Under the pieces are notes generated by a model. It did not search any database. It saw nothing but the letters and a program-made list of their open reading frames with translations, and was not told the DNA's origin. The position numbers and the translations under genes were made by a program. 64,000 nucleotides of DNA from Clostridium sp. NkU-1 (GTDB lineage: Bacteria > Bacillota_A > Clostridia > Lachnospirales > Lachnospiraceae): assembly GCA_001312405.1 (NCBI GenBank), contig BBDR01000023.1:1-64000 (forward strand). The letters run 5' to 3'. Positions 37,019 through 48,054 of the stretch are shown here, in pieces (within the stretch, counting starts at the first letter, position 1; each line of letters opens with the position of its first letter).

Positions 37019-38854
37019 ATGGAACAGTACAGGATTGCAAAGCATGAGATGGGAACCTATCCTATGGGGCTATCAAAGGTATCCGGCGGAATCCGCCTTT
37101 GTGTGGCTGCAGAAGGGGAGAAATGCAGGGTCCTTATTTTTAAGGCAGGAGAGGAAACGCCGGTCCAGACCATTTCCTTTCCGGCAGAGTTAAGAAAAGG
37201 CGATGTATGGAGCATGACTGTTCTGGGAGAGGATTTTAACAATCTGGAATACTGCTATGAAATCGATGGAAAGCTGTTTTCTGATCCTTATGGAAAGCGT
37301 TTTACCGGACGGGAGGTATGGGGGGATTTTGAACACGCGTCAACCCTTTTAAGAACTCCCATTGAGTTTGTTGATTTTGACTGGGAAGAGGACAAGCTTC
37401 CTCAGATTCCATATGAGGACAGTATCATATACAGGCTCCATAACCGGGGATTTACAAAGCATGCCTCTTCCAAAGTAAAGCATAAAGGAACCTTTGATGC
37501 CTTGCGGGAGAAGATCCCTTACTTAAAAGAACTGGGTATTACAGCGGTGGAGCTGATGCCGGTAAATGAGTTTTCCGAGGTCATTATGCCAGAACACGTG
37601 TATGGAAATCCTTTTGGTGTGGATAAACCTGTTGGGAAATTGAATTATTGGGGATATACCTCAGGCTATTATTTTGCTCCAAAGGCTTCTTACGCTTCCA
37701 AGAAGAATCCGGCCCTGGAGTTTAAAAGCCTTGTAAAGGCACTTCATAAGGAGGGGCTGGAAGTGATCGTGGAGCTTTTCTTTACCGGAAAGGAACCGCC
37801 TTCTTTGGTTCTTGACGCGGTCCGGTTCTGGGCGGATGAATTCCATGTGGACGGGATTCATCTGGTGGGGACCCTGCCCTTAGACCTCCCCCGCCGGGAT
37901 CCCTATTTAAGCCGCATCAAGCTATTTGCCATATCCTGGGATACAGCCTCTGAAGGTAAGATTAAGCACTTGGGCGAGTATAATGACGGCTTTCTGGTGG
38001 ATATGCGCCGGGTATTAAAGGGGGACGAGGAACAGATGAATAATCTTGCCTTCCGTACCAGGAGAAATCCGGCCGGGTACGGCGTCGTCAATTATATGGC
38101 CAATACCAACGGGTTTCCCATGATGGATATGGTGTCCTATGATACCAAACATAATGAGAAAAACGGAGAGAAGAACCATGATGGCAGTCCCTATAATTAT
38201 TCCTGGAACTGCGGAGTTGAGGGTCCCACAAAGCGGAAAAAGGTGATGGAGCTTCGGAAAAAGCAGCTGCGCAACGCATTCCTTCTTTTGCTTCTGAGCC
38301 AGGGAACGCCCCTTATTATGGCTGGAGATGAGTTCGGCAATTCCCAGTCAGGCAATAATAATGCATACTGCCAGGATAATGAGGTGTCATGGTTAAACTG
38401 GAATCTGGTCAGGACAAACCGGGATCTCCTGGAGTTTGTAAAAGCAGTGATCGCCTTTCGAAAGGCCCATCCGGTGTTCCATATGCCGAAGGAGCCAAGG
38501 ATCATGGATTATCTGGCGTGCGGGTTTCCGGATGTTTCCTATCATGGAGTAAAGGCATGGTGCCCGGAATTTGATAATTTCCGGCGCCAGCTTGGAATCT
38601 TTTACTGCGGGGAATATGGAAGAAAACCGGATGGAACCGCTGATGACAACTTTTATGTGGCTTATAACATGCACTGGGAACCTCATGAATTTGATCTTCC
38701 CAACCTGCCTAAGAAGGAACAATGGCATGTGGTCTTTCATACGGATAAAGGAGAAGCAAACGGCATGTACCCGGAAGGAAAGGAGCCTGCGGCAGGAGGG
38801 AAACGGTTTCTGGTTCCGCCAAGGTCCATTGTGGTGTTTATGGGTAAGAAATAA
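37019..38854 (+). CDS. GH13 isoamylase/debranching-like protein lacking catalytic residues
   Basis: 611 residues: N-terminal CBM48-like domain (~1-105), then a GH13 barrel related to isoamylase and GlgX. All four active-site regions are altered. Region I reads EVIVELFFTG (residue ~248) instead of DVVYNH. Region II reads DGIHLVGT (~277) instead of GFRFDLA, losing the nucleophile Asp. Region III reads FAISWD (~303) instead of AEPWD, losing the acid Glu. Region IV reads NTNGFPMMD (~362) instead of AHDGFTL, losing His-Asp. The following SYDTKHNEKNGEKNHDG and QGTPLIMAGDEFGN segments are intact. The frame is unbroken. Likely a glycan-binding or regulatory pseudoenzyme. ATG 37019 follows GACGGAGGAGAC. 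Confidence 0.8.
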   Translation: MEQYRIAKHEMGTYPMGLSKVSGGIRLCVAAEGEKCRVLIFKAGEETPVQTISFPAELRKGDVWSMTVLGEDFNNLEYCYEIDGKLFSDPYGKRFTGREVWGDFEHASTLLRTPIEFVDFDWEEDKLPQIPYEDSIIYRLHNRGFTKHASSKVKHKGTFDALREKIPYLKELGITAVELMPVNEFSEVIMPEHVYGNPFGVDKPVGKLNYWGYTSGYYFAPKASYASKKNPALEFKSLVKALHKEGLEVIVELFFTGKEPPSLVLDAVRFWADEFHVDGIHLVGTLPLDLPRRDPYLSRIKLFAISWDTASEGKIKHLGEYNDGFLVDMRRVLKGDEEQMNNLAFRTRRNPAGYGVVNYMANTNGFPMMDMVSYDTKHNEKNGEKNHDGSPYNYSWNCGVEGPTKRKKVMELRKKQLRNAFLLLLLSQGTPLIMAGDEFGNSQSGNNNAYCQDNEVSWLNWNLVRTNRDLLEFVKAVIAFRKAHPVFHMPKEPRIMDYLACGFPDVSYHGVKAWCPEFDNFRRQLGIFYCGEYGRKPDGTADDNFYVAYNMHWEPHEFDLPNLPKKEQWHVVFHTDKGEANGMYPEGKEPAAGGKRFLVPPRSIVVFMGKK

Positions 38855-38896
38855 ACAGTGGTATTTGAAAAGTTAATTTACGGTTACGATGTTTTT

Positions 38897-38928
38897 GAGG
38901 GCAGTCAATCAGATTGCCCTCATTTTTT
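38897..38928 (+). terminator. Terminator after GH13-like gene
   Basis: GAGGGCA (38897-38903) pairs with TGCCCTC (38915-38921), followed by ATTTTTTG. Confidence 0.75.
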
Positions 38929-39168
38929 GTTTTTTTTACCTGGCATGAGCAACCCGTTCGTTAGATTTTTAAGTCTGATTTTTGGAGGACAGTTTATTCC
39001 CTGGTGTGTTTTCTTCTGCGTTTTTTTCAGAGAAGGCTGCATGGCAGCGTATATTCTTGACAACTTCTTGACATGGTCCCTTTTCATTTTGACACCGTCT
39101 TGATTTTTTTCTCTGATATGATTGTGAGCATAGGGATAAGAAAAATAAAAGGATCAGGAGATGAAATC

Positions 39169-39258
39169 ATGGGAGCTGTTTTGATGCTGGTAAGCATTAT
39201 CGGTGTTTTATTGTTAATTTATTTATTTTACATTTTATTTCGAGGTGACCGGTTATGA
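39169..39258 (+). CDS. kdpF: KdpF-like small membrane subunit
   Basis: 29 residues, one membrane helix ([20 protein letters not shown]) ending FRGDRL. AGGAG lies eight bases before ATG 39169. Its stop overlaps the kdpA start by ATGA. Length, position and topology fit KdpF, the small stabilising subunit of the Kdp K+-ATPase. The sequence is too short for certainty. Confidence 0.75.
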   Translation: MGAVLMLVSIIGVLLLIYLFYILFRGDRL

Positions 39259-40940
39259 GCCATATTGTTATGCAGGATATATTTTATATTGCTGTTTTAG
39301 TTGGATTGTCCATTCCTCTTGGGATTTATATATACAAGGTTATGACAGGGCAAAAGGTTTTTCTGACTCCTGCCCTTGCCCCTGTGGAAAAAGGGATTTA
39401 TAAGCTTATGGGCATTTCCTCCGGGGAAGAGATGAATGCAGGAAAGTATGTGCTTTCTGTTTTATTATTCAGCGGAACAGGATTTGTTTTTCTTTTTGGT
39501 TTATTGATGCTTCAGGGAGCTTTGCCATTTAATCCGGAAGGGCTGAAAGGAACCAGCTGGCATCTGGCTTTTAACACAGCCGCCAGCTTTATTTCAAACA
39601 CCAACTGGCAATCCTATTCAGGTGAATCCACTCTGTCCTATTTCACCCAGTTTTCAGGTCTTGCCGTCCAGAACTTTGTGTCAGCGGCAACGGGAATTGC
39701 CGTTCTCTTTGCCCTGATCAGAGGATTTGTTTTGAAGCAGAAAAAGACCATTGGGAATTTTTGGGCAGATCTGGTAAGGTCCACGCTTTACATTCTGATC
39801 CCGCTTTCCTTTCTCGTGGCTTTGCTGCTTGTTTCCCAGGGTGTTGTTCAGACATTTGGCCCCTATAAAGAAGTTGCCATGCTGGAAAATGGGGCCTTGC
39901 AGACCATTCCCTTAGGCCCTGCCGCAAGCCAGATTGCCATCAAACAGCTTGGTACAAACGGGGGCGGCTTCTTTGGGATGAACTCTGCATTTCCTCTTGA
40001 GAATCCAACCGCCTTCTCCAACCTGATTCAGGCTTTGTCCATTCTGCTGATTCCTGCGGCCCTTTGCGTAAGTTTTGGAAGGGCAGTAAAAGATGGAAGG
40101 CAGGGGCGGTCGATCTACATGACTATGATGATTTTCTTTATAGCTGCCCTTGCTGCAACAACCATCAGCGAACAGTTTGGGGCGCCTGTGTTTGAACACG
40201 CGGCAGCCTCCGGCAGCATGGAGGGCAAGGAGGTGGTTCACGGCGTCGGCGCTTCCTCTTTATGGGCGGTGGTGACCACGGCGGCATCAAACGGTTCTGT
40301 GAACGCCATGCATGACAGCCTTACTCCCCTTGGGGGAATGGTTTCCATGTTTCTCATGCAGCTTGGGGAAATTGTATTTGGCGGCGTGGGAAGCGGACTT
40401 TACGGAATGCTTGCCTTTGTGCTCCTTACAGTATTTATTGCAGGCTTGATGGTTGGCCGGACCCCGGAGTATCTGGGGAAAAAGGTAGAGCCCTTTGATA
40501 TGAAAATGGTTTGCTTAATTGTCCTTGTCCCCCCGCTATTAACGCTTCTGGGGACTTCCGCTGCCGTCTCCATGCCAGGTGCCCGGTCATGGCTGACCAA
40601 TTCAGGAGCTCATGGATTTTCGGAGATCTTGTATGCCTTTTCTTCCATGGCTAATAACAACGGCAGCTCCTTTGGAGGATTTTACGGAAACACCCCGTTT
40701 ACAAATATTTTAGGCGGGATCATAATGCTGATGGTCCGGTTCATTCCCATGACAGCTGTCATTTTCCTTGCTGGTAATATGGGGAAGAAAAAGGCTGTTG
40801 CCGTCAGCGAGGGCACATTATCCACCAGCAATGGCATATTTGTGGGACTTTTGATCGGAGTTATCCTCATCATAGGCGCGCTGAGCTTTTTACCGGCGCT
40901 GGCTCTTGGCCCGATTGCCGATTTCTTTACAATGCAGTGA
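39255..40940 (+). CDS. kdpA: Potassium-transporting ATPase subunit A
   Basis: 561 residues, the usual KdpA length, with about ten membrane segments. Selectivity-filter-like segments are visible: [40 protein letters not shown] and [17 protein letters not shown]. KdpA is the channel-like, K+-selective subunit of the high-affinity KdpFABC pump in the cytoplasmic membrane. The gene is intact and overlaps kdpF by four bases. Confidence 0.96.
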   Translation: MSHIVMQDIFYIAVLVGLSIPLGIYIYKVMTGQKVFLTPALAPVEKGIYKLMGISSGEEMNAGKYVLSVLLFSGTGFVFLFGLLMLQGALPFNPEGLKGTSWHLAFNTAASFISNTNWQSYSGESTLSYFTQFSGLAVQNFVSAATGIAVLFALIRGFVLKQKKTIGNFWADLVRSTLYILIPLSFLVALLLVSQGVVQTFGPYKEVAMLENGALQTIPLGPAASQIAIKQLGTNGGGFFGMNSAFPLENPTAFSNLIQALSILLIPAALCVSFGRAVKDGRQGRSIYMTMMIFFIAALAATTISEQFGAPVFEHAAASGSMEGKEVVHGVGASSLWAVVTTAASNGSVNAMHDSLTPLGGMVSMFLMQLGEIVFGGVGSGLYGMLAFVLLTVFIAGLMVGRTPEYLGKKVEPFDMKMVCLIVLVPPLLTLLGTSAAVSMPGARSWLTNSGAHGFSEILYAFSSMANNNGSSFGGFYGNTPFTNILGGIIMLMVRFIPMTAVIFLAGNMGKKKAVAVSEGTLSTSNGIFVGLLIGVILIIGALSFLPALALGPIADFFTMQ

Positions 40941-40955
40941 CAGAAGGTGATTAAA

Positions 40956-43016
40956 ATGGAAAAAAAGAGTGTTGACAAGAGCATCTTTTATGATGCGCTG
41001 AGACAGTCCTTTGTTAAGCTGTCTCCCAGGGTGCAGGTGAAAAATCCTGTTATGCTGGTAGTTTTTACAGGAGCGGTCCTGACCGGTGTTTTGTATATTT
41101 TTTTCCTTTGCAGGTCTTAAGGAAGAAAATTCGGGTTATACCTTAACCATATCCCTGATTTTATGGTTTACTGTTCTGTTTGCCAACTTTGCGGAAGCCA
41201 TTGCAGAGGGGCGTGGACGGGCACAGGCAGACAGTCTGCGCAGTGCCAAAAAAAGACGTAAAGGCAAGAAAACTGAAAACGCCATCCAATATAGACGATT
41301 ATACTGAGGTTCTTTCCAATACCCTGAAAAAGGGAGATATTGTATATGTCAGGGCAGGGGAGCAGATCCCAATGGATGGGGAAGTGATGGATGGGGCAGC
41401 CTCTGTGGACGAAAGCGCTATTACCGGGGAATCAGCCCCGGTCATCCGGGAATCCGGCGGCGACCGAAGTGCTGTAACAGGGGGAACTACCCTGGTGTCT
41501 GACTGGCTGATCATCGAAGTAACGGCGGAAGCAGGAGAAAGCTTCCTTGATAAGATGATATCCATGGTGGAAGGTGCATCCAGAAAGAAAACTCCTAATG
41601 AAGTGGCTTTGCAGATTTTGCTCATAACCCTTACCATCATCTTTCTTGTGGTTACGGCAGCCTTGCGGCCTTTTACCGGCTTTGCAAGCCTTCAGGCAGG
41701 ATCTGGCTCCGCCATTTCCATCACCAATGTCATTGCCCTTTTGGTATGCCTTGCGCCTACTACCATTGGCGCGCTCCTATCCTCCATCGGCATTGCAGGC
41801 ATGAGCCGCTTAAATCAGGCAAATGTTCTGGCAATGAGCGGGCGGGCCATTGAAGCTGCCGGGGATGTGGATGTACTGCTACTTGATAAGACTGGGACCA
41901 TTACCTTGGGAAACCGCCAGGCAAGCGAATTTCTGCCGGTGGCCCGCGTCACGGAGCAGGAGCTTGCCGATTCGGCCCAGCTTTCTTCTCTTGCAGACCA
42001 GACAGCGGAAGGAAGAAGCATTGTGGTTCTGGCAAAGGAACGGTTTGGGATACGGGGCAGGGAGCTTTCAGCCTGGGTGCAAGCTTTGTGGAATTTACAG
42101 CAAAAACAAGGATGAGCGGCATCGACTATCAGGGAAACGAGATCCGGAAAGGCGCTGCTGATACCATCAAAGCCTATGTGCTGGAAAAGGGAGGAAATTA
42201 CCCGGAGGAATGTGAGAAGCTTGTAAAGCGTGTTGCTGAGGCAGGAGGTACTCCTCTTGTGGTGGCAAAAAAAACAATCAGGTGATGGGCGTGGTCTATT
42301 TAAAGGACATCGTGAAAAACGGTGTAAAAGAACGTTTTGAAGATCTGCGCAAAATGGGCATCAAGACCATTATGATCACCGGTGACAATCCCATGACGGC
42401 AGCGGCTATCGCTGCAGAAGCGGGTGTTGATGACTTTCTTGCGGAGGCTACGCCGGAAGCAAAACTGGCCTCATCCGTGATTACCAGGCCAAAGGCCATC
42501 TGGTTGCCATGACCGGAGACGGTACGAATGATGCTCCTGCCCTGGCACAGGCTGATGTTGCGGTGGCCATGAATTCAGGGACCCAGGCTGCCAAGGAGGC
42601 AGGAAACATGGTGGATTTAGACTCCAGTCCTACCAAGCTCATCGATATTGTCCGGATCGGCAAGCAGCTTTTGATGACTAGGGGCTCTTTGACGACCTTT
42701 AGTGTGGCAAACGATGTGGCAAAGTATTTTGCCATTATTCCTGTATTGTTTTTCGGCATTTATCCACAGCTGGAAGCCCTGAATTTTATGGGCCTGACCA
42801 GCGCCAAAAGTGCCATGCTTTCAGCGATCATTTATAATGCGCTGATCATTATTGCACTGATTCCTCTGGCTCTTAAAGGGGTTAAATACCGGGAGCTGCC
42901 GGCTGAAAAGCTGCTGACAAGAAACCTGTTGGTCTATGGCCTGGGCGGGATCTGCGCGCCTTTTTTTCGCAATCAAGCTGATCGATATGATTCTGGCCGC
43001 GTGCGGTCTTGTGTGA
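40956..43016 (+). CDS. kdpB: Potassium-transporting P-type ATPase subunit B, six frame breaks
   Basis: Corrected length is 686 residues. The pieces follow in order: [24 protein letters not shown] actuator loop (AITGESAPV); phosphorylation motif [32 protein letters not shown]; hinge [19 protein letters not shown]; final TM ending ILAACGLV. Breaks: T7 41098-41104, A7 41248-41254, CC 42072-42073 (should be CCC), A8 42267-42274, CC 42469-42470 (should be CCC), T7 42961-42967. After correction the length is a whole number of codons and the stop is TGA 43014-43016. Catalytic subunit of the K+ pump. Confidence 0.94.
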
Positions 43017-43030
43017 GGTAAATAGAAACT

Positions 43031-43606
43031 ATGAAAATCATGAAATTATTCAGAACCGCTGTTGTATGCTTTGGCATAATGACCATATTGTGCGGTATCA
43101 TTTATACGGCTGCAGTTACGGAGGCTGCCCAGCTGCTGTTTCCGGATCAGGCAAACGGCAGCATGATCCTTGCCGCCCAAAAGGATGGAACACAAAAGGA
43201 ATATGGATCCCAGTTGCTGGCCCAGGAGTTTACAAAGCCCCAATATCTTATTGGAAGGCCCTCCGGCGTGTCAAACCTTTCTCCTGTCAGCAAAGAGCAG
43301 CAGACCCTTGTTTTGGAACGCATAAACTGGTGGCATTCCTTTGATCCCGGCAATCAGGAAGATATTCCCATGGATCTGGTTACGGCATCAGGAAGCGGCG
43401 TTGATCCTCACATTTCCCCTGAAGCGGCAGAATACCAGGTGGCAAGGATTGCAGCCGCCAGGAATTTGACAGAGGATGAAGTGAGAGGCATTATTAAGAC
43501 CTGTACAAAGGGGCGCTTTCTTGGATTTATCGGTGAACCGGGCGTCAATGTTTTAAAAGTGAATTTAGCTCTTGATGGTTTGCTGCAGATAAAAAAGGTG
43601 GTATGA
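43031..43606 (+). CDS. kdpC: Potassium-transporting ATPase subunit C
   Basis: 191 residues, one N-terminal membrane helix (residues ~8-28), then the periplasm-side domain with GSQLLAQEFTKPQYLIGRPS, ASGSGVDPHISPEAAEYQVA and GFIGEPGVNVLKVNLALDGL, all KdpC signatures. It lies 14 bases after kdpB. It stabilises the KdpAB complex. Confidence 0.95.
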   Translation: MKIMKLFRTAVVCFGIMTILCGIIYTAAVTEAAQLLFPDQANGSMILAAQKDGTQKEYGSQLLAQEFTKPQYLIGRPSGVSNLSPVSKEQQTLVLERINWWHSFDPGNQEDIPMDLVTASGSGVDPHISPEAAEYQVARIAAARNLTEDEVRGIIKTCTKGRFLGFIGEPGVNVLKVNLALDGLLQIKKVV

Positions 43607-43635
43607 TATCTAAAAAGTAAGGTGGTGGTACATGG

Positions 43636-46328
43636 ATGGAAGTGTTTGATTACAGACCTGACCCTGATGCCATTTTAGAGGATATTCAGACGCACCGGGA
43701 CCAAAGGCCGGGCAGGTTAAAAATATTTTTTGGATATGCTGCGGGTGTGGGAAAAACCTATGCAATGCTTGACGACGCCCAGGAACGCCTAAAAAGCGGG
43801 ATCCACGTTTTAGTCGGCTATATCGAGCCTCATACCCGTCCTGAGACCATGCAGAAGCTGCATGGTCTGCCGCTGCTTCCGCCCAAAACCGTGTCATACC
43901 GCAATATAGAGTTAAAGGAATTCGACTTAGATAAGGCTCTGGAACTTAAACCGGAATTGATTCTTGTGGATGAGCTGGCCCATACCAATGCAGAGGGCGG
44001 GAGGAATAAAAAACGGTATCAGGACATTGAGGAACTTCTGGGAGCAGGGATCGATGTTTATACAACAGTCAATGTCCAGCACATGGAAAGCTTAAATGAC
44101 GTGATCGAGAACATCACAAAGGTCAGGATCCGGGAAACTGTCCCGGATTATATCTTTGACCGGGCGGAAAAAATCGAACTGGTGGATATTGAACCGGATG
44201 AACTGCTGCTCCGCCTGGAAGGAGGAAAAATATATCGCTCTGACCGGGCGGAAACGGCCATGCGGAATTTTTTCACACAGGAGAACCTGCGGCTTTTGCG
44301 GGAAATCGCCCTGCGCTGCGCTGCGGATAAGATCAGCTCGGAGAATCAGAGCGAGCGGAGCTTATCTGATAAAATGGCTAATACCAAGCTGCTTGTCTGC
44401 ATCGGCCCGTCACCCTCATCGGCAAAATGCATCCGGTGGACTGCGCGGGCGGCGGAGGCGTTTCACGCAAGCTGGGCCGCATTATACGTGGAAGATATAG
44501 AAAGTGAAGATTTTACTGCTGAACAACAGAAGACGATCCGGGCGAACCTGGATCTGGCAGAAAAGCTGGGGGCTGAGATCGTGAACCTGACCGGACATGA
44601 TATTGCCGCCACCGTATCGGAATATGCCAAGCTTTCCGGTATCACCAATATAGTAGTGGGCAAAAGCAGAAATAAGAAAACCCTTAAAAATCTGTTTGAT
44701 ATGGATTTTGAAGACAAGCTCATCTTTCTTTTGCCTAACATAGAAATACACATCATACCAGGGAATATCATCAAACGCAGCTATAAGAAGCCGGGGAAAA
44801 ATATAAAGCATGAGAATTTCCGCTTTACCTGGGCGGATACCGGAAAGACCCTTTCTATATTGATGGCTACCACCCTGCTGTCCCTTGGGCTTCGAAGGTT
44901 TGACGTCATGAACCAGAATATTATTATGGTTTATATTTTCTCCGTTTTGCTGGTTTCCCGGATGACAGAAGGATATGGATACGGGATCCTTGCCTCCGCA
45001 GTCGGCGTATTGACCTTTAATTTTTTTATTTACAGAGCCTTATTTTACCTTAAACGCAATTCAAGCCGGCTACCCCCTTACCTTTGCCATTATGCTTTTA
45101 GTAGCTTTGATCACCAGCGCTTTGACTGTGCGCATGAAAGCGGAAGCGAGGCTGGCAGTAAAGAGGGAACACCGTACGGAGATCCTGTATGAGATCAATA
45201 AAAAGCTCCTTGCCACAAGGGGCCTTGACCGGATCGTAGCTCTTACAAATGACTATGTTGTGAAGTTGTTTGGACGGTCTATAATCTTTTTCACCACTGA
45301 TCCGGAACATGGAGAGGATGGGGAAGTAGGGCAGGCGCTGATGACATCGGTTCTTCTGTTTTAAATTCCGCCGATGAAAAGGCGGTTGCCCACTGGGTAT
45401 TCTTAAACCAGAAACGGGCGGGAGCAGGAACCGATACCTTAATGGGAGCGGCAGCATTCTATATGCCTGTGATCTCTCAGGGAAAGGTTCTTGCCGTCTG
45501 GGGAATTTCCTGCAGGAAAGAAAACCTTGACCACAATGCCCGCCTGTTTTTGCGCATGATCGCTTCCCAGGTGGCAATGGCCCTGGAGCGGCAGCATCTT
45601 TCCGATGAGCAGCGGAACATTATGGTGGAATCGGAAAAGGAAAAGATGAGGAGCACCCTTTTGCGGGCAATATCCCATGATCTGCGCACGCCTCTTGCAG
45701 GCATTCTGGGGGCCAGCTCTGTAATCCGTGAAAATGGAGATCTGCTTGATGAAAATACCCGGAACAGCCTGGTCGCCAACATACAGGAAGAATCACAGTG
45801 GCTTATACGCATGGTGGAAAATCTGCTTTCCGTGACACGGATCAATGAGAATGCTCCAATCTTAAGAAAAGCCCGGAGGCAGCGGAAGAGGTTGTGGGGG
45901 AGGCTGTCAGCCGTATCAAGCGGAGATTCCCTCAGAGTAAAATCCTTGTTCATGTTCCGGAGGAATTCTTAGAGGTTCCGATGGATGGAACCTTGATCGT
46001 ACAGGTGCTGATCAACCTTCTTGAGAATGCCATAAAATATTCTCCAGAGGATTCCTCCATTGAAGTCCGCTTGGAGAGAGATGGAATATGGGCCAGGTTT
46101 GAAGTGTTTGACAGGGGAAGGGGGATTCCCAATGAGGATCTGCCCCATCTGTTTTCAGGCTATAAGCCCAGCGAAAACAGAAGCGCCGATTCCTCCAGAG
46201 GAATGGGGATCGGCCTGTCCATCTGCAAAACCATTGTCAATGCCCATCAGGGAAACTTAGAGGCTGAAAACAGAAAGGATGGAGGAACGGTATTCTGCTT
46301 CACTCTGCCCTTGAAAGGAAGTGAATAA
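43636..46328 (+). CDS. kdpD: Osmosensitive K+ channel sensor kinase KdpD, three frame breaks
   Basis: Corrected length is 897 residues, full size. N-terminal KdpD domain with Walker-type GYAAGVGKTYAML and VDELAHTN; USP domain (~250-370); four membrane helices (~395-500); GAF-like region; kinase core with AISHDLRTPLAGI, NLLENAIKYS, DRGRGIPNEDLPHLF and GMGIGLSI. Breaks: T7 45021-45027 should be T6 (FNFLFTEPYFTLNA), a missing base near 45340 (DDIGSSVLNSADEK), and AA 45864-45865 should be AAA (ILKKSPEAAEEVV). ATG 43636 follows AAGGTGGTGG. Senses low K+ or turgor and phosphorylates KdpE, encoded two bases downstream. Confidence 0.93.
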
Positions 46329-46330
46329 AT

Positions 46331-47041
46331 ATGGATATAAAACCAATGGTGCTGATCATTGAAGATGAAGATGCGATCTGCAATTTTATATCTGCCATTC
46401 TGACTTCAAATGATTATCAGGTGGTTAAAGCCAAAACAGGAAAGGAAGGGCTTTCCCTGTTTACCTCCCGTGTTCCCGATATCATCCTTCTGGATCTTGG
46501 CCTGCCGGATATTGATGGTGTAGAGATCCTTAAAACGATACGTCAATGGTCAAAAACGCCTGTGATTGTGGTTTCCGCCCGTGGTCACGAACGTGAGAAG
46601 GTGGCTGCCCTTGACTTTGGTGCTGATGATTATATTGTAAAACCATTTGGAACCTCAGAACTCCTTGCCCGTATACGGACGGCAATGCGGCACAGCACTC
46701 AATCGGCTGCCGCAGAAGCTCTGGGAGATGAAAGGTTTACCACTGGGAAGCTGGAAATCGATTATAATAAACGGGTCGTATACAAAGATGGAGAAAAAGT
46801 CCATTTAACGCCTATTGAATATAAGCTGTTGGTTTTACTGTCCAGGAATGCAGGCAAGGTGCTTACCCATGATTTCATCATACGGGAAATATGGGGGGTT
46901 TATACCGATGAAAGCCATACCCTTCGCGTCAACATGGCGAATATAAGGCGTAAGATAGAGGAAAATCCAGGAGCGCCCCAGTATATTCTCACGGAAATGG
47001 GCGTTGGATACCGGATGGTGGAGGAATTGGATGAAGGGTAA
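46331..47041 (+). CDS. kdpE: Response regulator KdpE (OmpR family)
   Basis: 236 residues. Receiver: acidic pair in LIIEDEDAICNF, phospho-Asp in IILLDLGLPDIDGVE, Lys in DDYIVKPFGTSEL. The winged-helix output domain (~140-236) includes LTPIEYKLLVLLSRNAGKVL and DESHTLRVNMANIRRKIE. It lies two bases after kdpD and presumably activates the kdpF promoter region upstream (38930-39168), where no clear site could be assigned. Confidence 0.95.
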   Translation: MDIKPMVLIIEDEDAICNFISAILTSNDYQVVKAKTGKEGLSLFTSRVPDIILLDLGLPDIDGVEILKTIRQWSKTPVIVVSARGHEREKVAALDFGADDYIVKPFGTSELLARIRTAMRHSTQSAAAEALGDERFTTGKLEIDYNKRVVYKDGEKVHLTPIEYKLLVLLSRNAGKVLTHDFIIREIWGVYTDESHTLRVNMANIRRKIEENPGAPQYILTEMGVGYRMVEELDEG

Positions 47042-47140
47042 ATGGGTATGGTATCGCAGCCAGAAACATGAATAGGCAAGTCAAATAAAATAGAATATGA
47101 GACTTTGGAGCAAAGAGAAGAGCGGGTATGATCATGGGAT

Positions 47141-47185
47141 AAGGCCCCCTGTCTGACAATGAAATATTGTCAGACAGGGGGCCTT
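47141..47185. terminator. Bidirectional terminator between kdpE and luxS
   Basis: A perfect 20-bp stem (AAGGCCCCCTGTCTGACAAT at 47141-47160 with 47166-47185) and five-base loop. It lies between two convergent genes. Confidence 0.85.
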
Positions 47186-47223
47186 TGTCATAAAGAAACG
47201 CGGCCACCAGGTATAAACGTCCC

Positions 47224-47706
47224 TTAGTCCTCAGGATAAATAAGCTGGTCGTCATCGATTCCGTACAGCACAGAATCAAGGAATTTTCCAGCCAGGTATT
47301 TAGCCATTCCAAGATTCATGTCCAGGTAATTTCCGCAGTCTTTTGCGGCTGCGCCTGGTACCTCGCCTTCAAAATCCCGGATGAATTCATACATTTCCGT
47401 GATCAATGGAACAATGTCACTGGACTTGTAATCACCGGACAGCAGAAGGTAAAAGCCGGTGCGGCAGCCCATAGGGCCAAAGTACAGGATCCGGGAAGAA
47501 AAGAATTCATGGTTGCGCAGGAAGGTGGCTCCCAGATGTTCAATGGTGTGGATTTCTGCTGTATTCATAACAGGCTCAAAATTAGGGCGGGTCATGCGGA
47601 TATCAAAGGTGGTAATGACAGAGTCCCCGGCCTGATCCCTGCGGGAGACATAGATGCCTGGAAGAAGTTTTAAATGGTTGATGGTAAAGCTTGTTATTTT
47701 TTCCAT
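47224..47706 (-). CDS. luxS: S-ribosylhomocysteine lyase
   Basis: 160 residues. The metal-binding HTIEH motif near residue 53, the GPMGCRTGFYLLL segment with the catalytic Cys, and CGNYLDMNLGMAKYLAGKFL are LuxS hallmarks. It splits S-ribosylhomocysteine into homocysteine and the AI-2 precursor DPD, recycling the methyl cycle. ATG 47706 (MEKITSFTINH) is chosen because AAAGGA lies about ten bases upstream; 47715 and 47730 are too close to or before it. Single gene facing kdpE. Confidence 0.96.
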   Translation of the reverse strand: MEKITSFTINHLKLLPGIYVSRRDQAGDSVITTFDIRMTRPNFEPVMNTAEIHTIEHLGATFLRNHEFFSSRILYFGPMGCRTGFYLLLSGDYKSSDIVPLITEMYEFIRDFEGEVPGAAAKDCGNYLDMNLGMAKYLAGKFLDSVLYGIDDDQLIYPED

Positions 47707-47973
47707 GGTTATCATGTCCTTTCTTAACATGGTTGCTTACGATTTGCGGGTTGCTTATCCCATGGTCAAATTATAATAAATAAAACGGTCCCATGCAATA
47801 GAAATCATGGATATTCTTTAGCTTGCAGTTGTTAAGTTCTATGGAAAAAAATAGTTTTCATAAGGGCTTTACGGTGATATCTGCCATCTGCCCCTGCCCT
47901 CCGCTTAACTGGTCTGAATACCAGTCTGATGGAACACCTTCATGCGTTTGCCGCGGAAAAATCAGTAAAGCTG

Positions 47974-48027
47974 TTGACAATAACCATTTATAATAATATA
48001 ATGAAAAAAGTTAGTCGCAACTAACTT
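47974..48027 (+). promoter_or_regulatory. Strong promoter with metal-regulator-like palindrome
   Basis: Perfect TTGACA (47974-47979), 17-base spacer and perfect TATAAT (47997-48002), followed by AAGTTAGT-CGCA-ACTAACTT (48008-48027), an exact 8-4-8 palindrome at the start site. The TTAG…CTAA pattern resembles DtxR/IdeR-family iron operators rather than a Fur box (inference). A consensus promoter directly followed by an operator suggests tight iron repression of the downstream importer. Confidence 0.75.
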
Positions 48028-48054
48028 AATACATTTATTAAACGAGGAGATGAA

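Noticed and set aside
38930..39168. KdpE-binding site and kdp promoter
   Set aside because: Several TTGACA-like hexamers exist (near 39057, 39068 and 39090) but none has a convincing -10 at proper spacing, so no site is annotated.
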